Positions 54,146-64,000 of a stretch of DNA of 64,000 nucleotides are shown here, piece by piece. Positions within the stretch are counted from its first letter, which is position 1, and the number at the start of each line of letters is the position of its first letter. The notes below the pieces were generated by a model, which was given only the letters and a program-made list of their open reading frames with translations, was not told where the DNA came from and did no database searches. Both the position numbers and the translations under genes were made by a program. Source of the DNA: Quercus robur (taxonomy: Eukaryota; Streptophyta; Magnoliopsida; Fagales; Fagaceae); NCBI RefSeq assembly GCF_932294415.1, contig NC_065535.1, positions 91,032,862-91,096,861 on the forward strand, read 5' to 3'.

Positions 54146-55609
54146 TCAGACACCCTTATTTCTGTTTCCACCCCTATTTCTGTTTCCAAGTAGTGTCAAT
54201 TTGATTTTGTTAACCTTGGCCACCACATCCTTGATGTCAAGTCTTCCATTTGGTAATTCTTCCGAACACCTCAAGCCTAGTTCCAAGATAGATGAAAGAA
54301 TAGTTTGCAAGGCAATTACATCTCTTCCCTCTTCTATCCTAAGCAAACCATCTTCCACAACTTCCATTCGGTCATGAAGTGATGCAATCCATTGCCTCAT
54401 ACCTAGTTCTCCAACAAATATTTCATTGGTAGGTTTCTTTCTTGTGATCATCTCTAACAAGATTATCCCATAACTATAAATGTCACCTTTGGTAGATACT
54501 CTTCCTTCAGAACCATACTCTTCCTTCAGAACCATACTCTATCATGCTTGTATTTGTCAAGAAATCTTTAAGTTAGTGACCCACATATATGTTTCCAAAA
54601 TTAATTTACAAATATAACCTTAATACACTGATATATATACACAAATTTATACATTATTATTATTATTATTATTATTTTACTATAACATCCATGATCCATC
54701 AAATGATATATATATATATATATATATATACACTTGATTCTTTTATTTATTTATTTATCAAGTATACCATTGTAATTTGCAAATGATAAAATTAGTGTTA
54801 ATGTGGGTTCTATATAAAAGTAATGATGACAATTTGTTAAAAATGGTTATGTCCCTAATACTGATGGAATAGTTTTGTAATTATTTTCAACTCTCAACTC
54901 TCAAACTGAGCACCATAGCTGAATTTTTCTAGTTAATTTTAGGATAACTTATCCAATAGGATCATTACCTTGAATAGTGTCGATGGCTATGAAATGGGCT
55001 ATGAGTGGGCATAAGGCAAGCCATGCCAATACCATGGTTGGATTAACGATTCCAATATTAAAGTAATATTAAATTAATTTGTATTTGTTCTCTCAACAAA
55101 ATTAATTTGTATTTGACATGTGAGCAAAATGCATAAAACGAATAATTTAAGGGTATTTTCATAAGAATCTAATGCAACTACATTACTGAGCTGATGAAAA
55201 ATACCACTCTCATGGTTATTCCTAAAATTAACCACTATTAATGTTATTCATGAAATTAACCTTAATACATGCATACCTGGTGCAATGTAGCCAATTGTAC
55301 CCTCGATGGTTTTGGTATGGGTTGCGTCCTTGTTTTCAACTAAAAAATCTTTGCAATGCCAAAGTCACCAACATGCACAACCATGTCCTCATCCAATAGA
55401 ATATTGCTAGGCTTTAAATCACAATGCATCACGGATTCTGATTGACCATTGTGGAGATAATCCAACACTAATGCAACATCAACCATAATGCTTACTCTTT
55501 GAACAAGATTCAAGCAATAGTTGTGAGAGTATAACCACTTTTCGAGACTACCATTTGACATGTATTGTAGCACCAAAGCTCTAAACTCAGGATAGTCTTG
55601 TCGTTTCAT
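54146..55609 (-). pseudogene. LRR-XII receptor kinase, truncated copy C
   Basis: The kinase C-lobe exon (about 54540-54146) and the adjoining part of the large exon (55609-55277, with HCDLKPSNILLDE and VGDFGIAK) remain. Everything upstream is lost at about 55610, so there are no LRRs, membrane segment or ATP-binding loop. Two extra A's in the run near 55345 shift the frame just behind DFGIAK. A 19-bp tandem duplication covers the start of the last exon. The intron between them is about 700 bases, as in copy D. Confidence 0.88.
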
Positions 55610-55706
55610 TGGTATAGCTTATTAATACAAAATCATTTCAAATGTATCATATTCATGATGGGTAGGCAACATGGTTATTCGACCCTATGTGTGAACATAA
55701 TAGGTG

Positions 55707-57128
55707 TAAATGCACTTTTGGTCCCTACATTTTGGGCAATTTCTCGATTTGGTCCCTAAACTGATTTTACTCCTAGGTCAGTCCTTGATTTTTTAAAATG
55801 GTCCCTGCCGTCAACCCAGTAACAAAAAAATCTGAGGTGGCAAACGGAGTGCATAGGTGGCATGTTAGATGCTGATGTGGCTAATAAAATAACATTAATA
55901 AATACTACGTCAGCATCCATGTCAGCATTTTAATTAATAAAAAAATAAAAACAATTTTGAAAAAATTAAACTAAACAAATTCAAAATAAAAAAAAAAAAA
56001 ACTTTTTCAGAAGAACATTGTTCTTCTTCTTCCCTAGGACATGAACTTCATGCTTCATGTTCTTCCCCAAATCAAACCCAATAAATCCAAGAAATCAAAC
56101 CCATAAACATCCAGTAAATCAAACCTAATAAATCCATGAAATCAAACTCATAAACCACCCAATAAATCTAAGAAATCAAACCCATAAACATCCAGTAAAT
56201 CAAACCCAATAAACCCAAGAAATCAAACCCATAAACCCACAAATGGGAAAGAAAGTGCACCTAACCTTAAACTATAACCAACCCAGATCCGAGTTTTTTA
56301 TTTGACAAGCGAAACACACAACGTGTGTTAACGAAACCCAATATAGAATCCAACAACCTTAGCTCAAACGAAACAGTATTAGATACAATTCGAAAACAAT
56401 GACCAGATCTCGGGTTTTTATAAGTAAATACTAAATAGTACCAAACTTTTGAAACCTCCAAACGGCTCACTAACAAACAAAACAGAGCATTTTTTCTCTC
56501 AACCTCAAACAAGTCGAATAATCTAAGTTATTGGAGTTGAAATACAAACAGGAATTGGAATCCACGAGAAAATGGAAAAGAAAAAAACCCAGATCCGGAA
56601 TAAGAATTGCAGTAGTTAAAGTTGGGTCAACGAAAACAAAAACCAAGAAAACCAAGAAACGAAAGAAAGAAAGTTCGGGAAATGGGATGTACCTGGCAGA
56701 GAAGAAAAGAAATACAAACAGGAATTGGAATCCACAAGAAAATGGAAAAGAAAAAAACCCAGATCGGCTTATAATTTCAACTATAGATAACTCAAATTAT
56801 GAAAAAGTTTTTTCCTTTTTTGTTTTTGATTTTGAATTTTTTCAGTTTAATTTTTTTAAAATTATTTTTATTTTTTTATTAATTAAAATGCTGACTTGTC
56901 ATTAAAATGCAGATATAGATGCTGACGTGGTATTTATTAATGTTATTTTATTAGTCATATCAGCATCTAACATGCCACCTATGCACTCCGTTTGCCACCT
57001 CAGATTTTTCTGTTACTGGGTTGACAGCAGGGACCATTTAAAAAAATCAAGGACTGACTTAAAAACAAAATCAATTTAGGAATCAAATCGAGAAATGGCC
57101 CAAAATGTAGGGACAAAAAGTGCATTTA
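55707..57128. mobile_element. Long-TIR DNA element (MULE- or foldback-like), 1.4 kb
   Basis: The left end (taaatgcacttttggtccct ... ccctaaactgatttt ... ctgccgtcaacccagtaac ... gatgctga) matches the right end in reverse over about 220 bases with few mismatches. The interior has short direct repeats of 'aatcaaacccataaac' type (56060-56240) and a 60-bp direct repeat (about 56537-56597 and 56708-56766). No transposase domain. No clear target duplication was found, so the family is open; TIRs this long are typical of Mutator-like non-autonomous elements. It lies beside the truncation point of copy C. Confidence 0.65.
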
Positions 57129-58285
57129 AAATTTTTCCACTTTTTCAAAAGCGGCATGTCCCAAAATTCTAGTCCAATCAATGTTGATGAAGAAAACAGA
57201 GGGATAAAATGGAACATAACATGGGATAAATCATAATAGTTGGAAGATTTTTTTCTCGTTGAAGTTAGGCTCATCTCAATTAGAATTTGTTTTTCTATTT
57301 TTAATTGGTAAATTTACAAACGCACTTAAGAAAGTGCCCTTTGAACTGTAAACTGATTGACAATCTCACTTGGAAGTTGGAATTCAATGTCCTATCATGA
57401 TTACGAAAAAAAATGGCTAGGTAATTATGGAAGTGAGATGATGACAGAGAAGAATTAAAGGTGGCATATATATTATATACATGGAAATGGAATCTCAGAG
57501 CTTGACTAATTCAAGTAGTATGATTTGAATCCAAAGTCGTGGAATTAAGTTTTTTTATTTTTATTTTATTTTATTTATTTTATTATTTTTACAAGGAGTA
57601 AGCTGCAAGGAATTTTAAAGCCCCGTCTAGAATGAGTATTTGTAAATTAAAATCAAATATATATTTACTTTCCCAGCATATTATTTCCTCTCAGTTAAGG
57701 ACAAATGAACATTTAAAAGAGCAGTGAAATCCAAGAAAAAATTACAATGCATGAGGACTAATCTCACGAGTGATATGAATGCTGGCCTCAATTTCTTCAT
57801 TCCTACCACGGAGGAGTGCAAGTTGGTTGCTTATGCTGAGGAAGAAGCTAATGGAGATCAAATTTGGGGAGCCCTAACTCATGGATTTGGGAGTTTCCCT
57901 ATCTGAAAATTAGGTTTTTTTTTTTTTTTTTGGAGTTAATTTGGGGTTTTATAACGCAGAACGAAAATATAGTAAAGCAAGATATTGTTTTACCTCAATG
58001 AAATCTTGACGAATCAAGGGAAAAGAAACTAAGAATCCATTAAAATTTTCAGAAATTCTCATATAAGTATTTTATTTGAATCTATTAAGATCAGTCTAAA
58101 TAAAAATACATATTCCAAAATTACAAAAAGATACCATTGAATTTCCTATAGTATCGCTACAAACCAAATTATCAAAATAAAGTAACTAAATTTTGGCCTG
58201 AAAAAATAAAATAAAAAAAGGAACACAAGCTTTAACAAGGTCTTTTCAAGTGCACACATACGAAATTTGAGCAATAACATAAATA
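57129..58285. other. Spacer and duplicated 3' flank of copy D
   Basis: 57129-57589 is unique AT-rich sequence with no gene seen. From 57590 on it repeats the 53456-54145 segment, including the 60-codon frame, and forms the 3' flank of the intact kinase gene. Confidence 0.6.
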
Positions 58286-61200
58286 TCAGACACCCCTATT
58301 TCTGTTTCCACCCCTATTTCTGTTTCCAAGTAGTGTCAATTTGATTTTGTTAACCTTGGCCACCACATCCTTGATGTCAAGTCTTCCATTTGGTAATTCT
58401 TCCGAACACCTCAAGCCTAGTTCCAAGATAGATGAAAGAATAGTTTGCAAGGCAGTTACATCTCTTCCCTCTTCTATCCTAAGCAAACCATCGTCCACAA
58501 CTTCCATTCGGTCATGAAGTGATGCAATCCATTGCCTCATTCCTAGTTCTCCAACAAATATTTCATCGGTAGGTTTCTTTCTTGTGATCATCTCTAACAA
58601 GATTATCCCATAACTATAAATGTCACCTTTGGTAGATACTCTTCCTTCAGAACCATACTCTATCATGCTCACATTTGTCAAGAAAATTTTAAGTTAGTGA
58701 CCCACATATATGTTTCCACAAGTAATTTACAAATATAACCTTAATACACACACACACACATATATATATACACATTCATACATTAAAAAAAAAAATTGTT
58801 TATTGTAACTATCCATGATCCATCAATTGATGTATATATGTATACTTGATTCTTTTATTTATTTATTTTTCAAGTATGCCATTGTGATTTGCAAATAATA
58901 GAATTGGTATTAATGTGGGTTCTATATAAAAGTAATGTTGACAATTTGTCAAAAAAGGCTATGTCCCTAATATTGATGGAATAGTTTTGTAATTATTTTC
59001 AACTCTCAACTCCCAAACTGAGCGCCATAGCTGAACTTTTCTAGTCAATTTTAAAATAACTTATCAAATAGGATCATTACCTTGAATAGTGAAATAGCTA
59101 TAAAATGGGCTATAAGTGGGCATAAGGCAAGCCATGTCAATACCATGGCTGCATTAACAAGTCCAATATTAAAGTAATATTAAATTAATTTGTATATGTT
59201 CTCTCAACAAAAATAATTTGTATTTAACTTGTGAGCATAATGCATAAAACAAATAATTTAAGGGTATATTCATAAGAATCTAATGCAACTACATTACTGA
59301 GCTGATGAAAACTACCACACTCATGGTTATTCCTAAAATTAACCATTATTAATGTTAAATTAACCTAATACATGCATACCTGGTGCAATGTAGCCAATTG
59401 TACCAATGGTTTTGGTATGGGTTGCGTCCTTGTTTTCAACTAAAATCTTTGCAATGCCAAAGTCACCAACATGCGCAACCATGTCCTCATCCAATAGGAT
59501 ATTGCTAGGCTTCAAATCACAATGCACCATGGATTCTGATTGACCATTGTGGAGATAATCCAACGCTAATGCAACATCAACCATAATGCTTACTCTTTGA
59601 ACAAGATTCAAGCAATAGTTGTGAGAGTATAACCACTTTTCGAGACTACCATTTGACATGTATTGTAGCACCAAAGCTCTAAACTCGGGGTTAGAGCATG
59701 TACTAATGACTTTAACTAGATTCCTATGTCGGATTGCCCTTAACACTTTGCATTCAACATCAAAACTTCTTAAAGCACCCTCCAATTGCAAGTTTAGAAC
59801 TTTGATAGCAACAATGGTCCCATCAAATAGTACCCCTTTGTAAACAGAGCCAAAACCTCCAATTCCAAGCAAGTTGCTTTCACAGAAGTTGTTTGTCCCA
59901 CGACAAAGCTCATGATATGATATCATTCTATAATCCACTGCACGCAATGTGTTAATGAAACTTGGAATCTGGATTTTACATTTTGGGTGTCTTCTTAGCA
60001 TAGTAACCAGTGCTGTAAAGATTATAATTGATGCAATGGCAGGAATAATATATCTAAGCAAAATTTGCTTCACCCTTGATCGTTGAGAAGAAATCTGACT
60101 TGTACAAGGTGGAACTCCAAAAATTGGATTCCCACAAAGAAGTTCATTGCCTAAAAATGATTCCGCCGTGAAGTTTATAAAAACTCCACTAGATGGAATC
60201 TCTCCTGATAGCTTGTTGAAAGACAAATTCAAATACTTGAGATATGGAAGTGCCACAAGAGACTTAGGAATTGCACCAACGAGATTGTTGTTCGAGAGGT
60301 CCAACTGATCCAATCCTTTCAAGGTTCCGAAAGATTTTGGAATATCTCCTTGAAATGAGTTCTTTGACAAATTAAGACTACTTAGGGTTTGAAAAAAACC
60401 AATGATACTTGGAATATTTCCAGTAATTTGGTTACAAGACAAATCTATGAATATAATAGCATCTAGTTCTCTCATGTTTGGAGACAAAGATCCATTGAAG
60501 TAATTCGATGATAAATCCAAGAACAGCAGATTTTCAATGCTCCATACTTTCAGTGGGATTGATGATGTCAATCTGTTGTGACTCAAGTTTAATCTCTGCA
60601 AAAGGTTGAGGTTTCCAAGGCAATTTGGGATGGATCCAGAGATTTTGTTATGTGAGAGAACTAACTGTCCCAAATTCCTTAGCTGACAAAGTTCTTTTGG
60701 AATGTTTCCTCCAATATTGTTGACTCTAAGAAGCAACCTCTGCAACCCTTCAACTCCTCCTAATGTTGATGGTATGTTTCCAGTCAAATTGTTATAGCTT
60801 AAATCAAGAAAGGTCAAGTTTTTCAAGGAACCAATTTTCATTGGAATTTGACCCTTTATTTGGTTATAACTTGCAATGAATTTTTTAAGTGAAATGGATA
60901 AGTTTCCGATGTAATCTGGAATTGTAGTATTGAAGGAATTGAACGATATAACCAGCTCTTCCAAAAATATGCAATTAGATAAAGATGAAAGGAAAGTCAT
61001 CTCTTGCTCTCCAGGCTCCGCTGTTAGCTGATTGTCATACAGAACAAGAATTTGAAGGTATTTTAAGTTTCCAAGACTTTTGGGTATTGGTCCAGAGAGT
61101 GAGTTCCTCCCAAAATCTACTTGGGCGAGATTGGAACAATTTGAAATATCCGATTGGATATGACCACTAAGTTTGTTGCCACCCAAATACAAAATTTCAA

Positions 61201-62386
61201 GATTAGGACAGGAAAGCCCAGAATCTAATGGAAGATTTCCGTACAAAGAATTTTGTACTAAGGAGATCACTTGTAGAGAGGAGATATTTAAAATGCTGTT
61301 GGGTATTGTCCCTGTGAGATCATTCAATTCAAAATTCAATATATATAGATTAGTAAAATGCCATGAATCACTCGGAATGCTTCCTTTAATATTGTTGTCT
61401 TCAATAGAGAAGACCTGTAACCTCGAAAGGTTACCTAGGCTAGGAGGTATGTTACCACTTAAATTGTTACCACCAAGATAGAGCAGTTCAAGGTTTTCTA
61501 AACTCCCAATACCTTTTGTAATACTTCCAACAAACTTATTGTATGACAGAGATACTGCTACAAGGTTTCTACAGTAATGGATTTGTGAAGGAAGCTGACC
61601 GCCTAAACTGTTGTCTGAAAGATAAAGTCCTTGAAGATTAGGACAGTGGGTGCAGAGTTCCATAGGAAGAGTTCCTGAGATGTAATTTGATGAAAGGTAA
61701 ATATTGGTAAGAGAGGATATGTTAAAGATGACATGAGGAAAAGGACCAGCAAGGAGATTGGATTCCAAATTCAAGAACTCTAACGATGAAACATTGCTTA
61801 GGGACCATGGAATTGCACCCATAAGTCGGTTTCCATCAAGGTCTAAATAGCGAAGCATTGGTAACATGCCTAAATCTTTAGGTATGCTACCATTAAACTT
61901 GTTTCCTGGAAGAGACAAATATTCAAGCTTGTGGCAATTATGTATAGTTGGAGGGATACTACCTTCCAATAAGTTGTATGACAAGACAAGTTCCATCAAG
62001 CGGTGTAGACGACTAATCTCAGGAGGCAGGAAACCATAGAAGCTGTTGTTAGAAAGATCAAGTGAGACTAGGAAGGAGAGGTTGCCAACATGAGGTGAAA
62101 TGGTGCCTTGGAGACCAAGGTAGGAGAGGTTCAAGGCTGTGACTCTCTGTCTTCGTAGGCTGCAAGTGACTCCAATCCAGTTACAAAAGTTTGTTGTTGT
62201 GGACCAATTAACAGCCGAGTGAGCATTGTTGATCTTGGAATTGAAGGCAATGAGAGCTGATTGATCAGTAAAGTTGCTGGCAGATTGGGACAATTGAAGT
62301 ACGAATGAATACACTAACAGAAAAGCCAAGAGCAAGTGAATGGATGGCCTCTCTATTGGCATCATGAGTTTGCACCAGAGAGACAC
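58286..62386 (-). CDS. Intact LRR-XII receptor-like kinase (FLS2/EFR/Xa21-type)
   Basis: Two exons, 62386-59380 and 58659-58286, join in frame (GYIAP|EYGSEG) to 1126 residues. Order: signal peptide (hydrophobic LLLAFLLVYSFVL, about 18-34), LRR N-cap (ALIAFNSK ... NFCNWIGVTC), about two dozen 24-residue LRRs of the plant type (LxxNxLxGxIP), a membrane segment at about 778-800 (IIPAIASIIIFTALVTM), then a kinase with GIGGFGSVYKG (about 839), the lysine in VAIKVL, HCDLKPSN (about 955), VGDFGIAK and GDIYSYG. Cysteine before the catalytic Asp makes it a non-RD kinase, the hallmark of immune receptors such as FLS2, EFR and Xa21. The single intron late in the kinase is typical of subfamily XII. It would act at the plasma membrane; the ligand is unknown. 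A second ATG eight codons in (MPIERPS) could be the true start. It is the only complete gene among four copies. Confidence 0.93.
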
Positions 62387-62502
62387 AGAATACTGAACTC
62401 TGGAACTAAGATAGAATAGCCCTTTGTGTGGTCTTCTTTTGATTATTTTTCAGCTTTTCTAAAGAAAACCGCTTCATATGCTTGACTGTATTCACACTAG
62501 CT

Positions 62503-62524
62503 TTATATATATATATATATATAA
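62503..62524 (-). promoter_or_regulatory. Probable TATA region of the LRR-XII kinase gene
   Basis: On the minus strand a (TA)n tract ends in TATAAAG, about 120 bases upstream of the start codon. The (TA)n makes length variation likely. Confidence 0.4.
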
Positions 62525-62864
62525 ACAATAATAATTAATTAAAAAGAGGAAAAAAAGTGAGATTGAATGTATTAAAAGGATTGAATCAATATGCTATTAT
62601 AGCCATTTGATTAGAAATTTTGTTTTGAGTATAATGAAAATACGTGCGAGTTAAAAAATGCTGTGAAAATAAGTATTTCAGTGTTTAATCACTGGAAACA
62701 GTTATATAAATGTACCAAACATCTTCTAAGTTTGAAGATAAAAAAATTTCACATTTCTTTTTTTTTTTTTTTTTTTTTTTTTTAATTATGAAATAAATTG
62801 TATTTGGATTTATTGTTAAGTTTTACCCTATGAAATAATAGGGCAATCTGCCAATCTCACTTGG

Positions 62865-62915
<51 letters not shown>

Positions 62916-64000
62916 TTGTTGTTGTTGTTGTTGTTGTCGGTAAGTTAAATTACCCAAGAGGCAATTACAAATTTGGAAGTCTATCGATGTGTGCGTCCGA
63001 AAATTCCACCTTTGTGGTTTGCATTCAAGGAATGAATGGGGCCTAGAAAATGGAGAAACAGAGAGATATCAATTCACACTAGACAAGACTTGTACCGCAC
63101 ATGACAATAAATAAATGGCCAAGTTTTTGTGAAAGAGACAAAAAAGAATAGCTGTTTTCACTTTTTCTCAGTGTCGTTAAACCTCTATTTTTCTATTATG
63201 ATAGCTCTATGTGGGAAGGTAATCAAGCCTACGATTTTATTAGAATATCATTTTCAACTTTATAGTAAAACTTATTTTTTAATAATGGTTTATTTATTAA
63301 TTAATTATTTTAGAAAAATTTTCTTACTACTATTGTGTGTTTTTTTTTTAATAAAAAGTTTTTAAAAGCATTTTCTTAAAAGGGTTTTTATTAATTAATT
63401 AATTTTTTTTAAATTTCATACTACTATTATGTTTTTTTTTTTAATAAAAAGTTTTTAAAAGCATTTAAAAAAAAAAAAACCAATTCCGTTTAAACAAAAT
63501 ACTTGTACCTTGATCGACAAGGAATAAATGGCTAAGTAATTGATTTCAATTTTTTAAAGTAAAAAACCACTTCAGATGGTTGACTATAGTCACATTAAAC
63601 TTTTTTTTATTATAAGAAAAAACAAAAACAATGATAATATATATATAAGTTAGGAGACAAATTTTTTACACAATTTTTTTTTAATGGGATACTTCCACGC
63701 AACAACAATATGACTAGGAGTAAATGTCAAAACAGTGAGCTAGCAATAGCAACAATAATGACTAGAAATGACTTTGACGAGAAATGACTTGTACAGTACA
63801 TGACGAGAAAAAAATTGCCAATTTATTGTGCAAGTGGGAGGTGATGGCAGACAACAATTTACTGTAATAAGCATCAAGCAATTATTATACAATCTAAACC
63901 ACACGTTTTCAAGGTTCATTGAATCTTTTGGTAAGATTTGTATTTTGTTTTCTCCAATACAAATTGATGGCAGATATCTTTTTTTTCAATGTGTTTCACC
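62525..64000. other. AT-rich upstream spacer of the kinase gene
   Basis: No gene is seen. The segment holds a T run of about 46 bases (62869-62914) followed by (GTT)7 to about 62936, and a locally repeated segment (gttttttttt ... ataaaaagtttttaaaagca at 63340-63372 and 63432-63464). Confidence 0.6.

Noticed and set aside
56531..56905. Lys-rich 124-codon frame
   Set aside because: It lies within the long-TIR element and follows from an A-rich direct repeat; no domain.

Overview
This is nuclear DNA of a flowering plant, most likely a woody eudicot. The genes have introns with GT-AG borders and plant-specific families (R2R3-MYB, PB1-Raf kinase, LRR-XII receptor kinase). AT-rich spacers are full of LTR elements, SINEs, MITEs and a Helitron. 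The repeats remind me of Fagaceae (oak or chestnut), but that is an impression from memory.

Layout, left to right. 1-382: the end of an LTR whose start lies outside the window. 1805-3318 (-): a three-exon MYB36-like gene. 3.4-12.4 kb: AT-rich spacer with two small MITEs. 12369-17594 (-): an eight-exon PB1-domain Raf-like kinase gene, with a G-box inside a perfect inverted repeat upstream. 18455-22205: a complete non-autonomous LTR retrotransposon with target-site duplication GTTAC and seven internal 74-bp repeats. 22.2-30.8 kb: a repeat-rich spacer with two tandem duplications, a solo LTR (duplication GATTC), a TIR element, a tRNA-Val(TAC) gene and a MITE. 30819-35788 (+): an intact six-exon RPT2 gene (26S proteasome ATPase).

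From 31 to 62 kb the window is built by local duplication. A block holding RPT2 and a receptor-kinase tail (about 31.0-39.8 kb) occurs again at about 42.1-53.5 kb. The second RPT2 is dead: it lacks its N terminus and exon 2 (Walker A), and a Copia retrotransposon sits in exon 1. The Copia itself has lost its downstream LTR and has an in-frame stop. A Helitron lies in the first block only. Four LRR-XII kinase copies lie on the minus strand; only the last (58286-62386) is intact. Copies C and D also share their downstream flank.

The host genes do not form one pathway. MYB36 homologues control endodermal barrier differentiation, B4-type Rafs act in osmotic-stress signalling, RPT2 is a proteasome motor subunit and LRR-XII kinases are immune-type receptors. 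I did not find a clearly new biological system. The most instructive items are the staged decay of the duplicated RPT2 block, the repeat-bearing LTR element, the Helitron in a trinucleotide tract, and two orphan exon-like pieces between the duplicated blocks.
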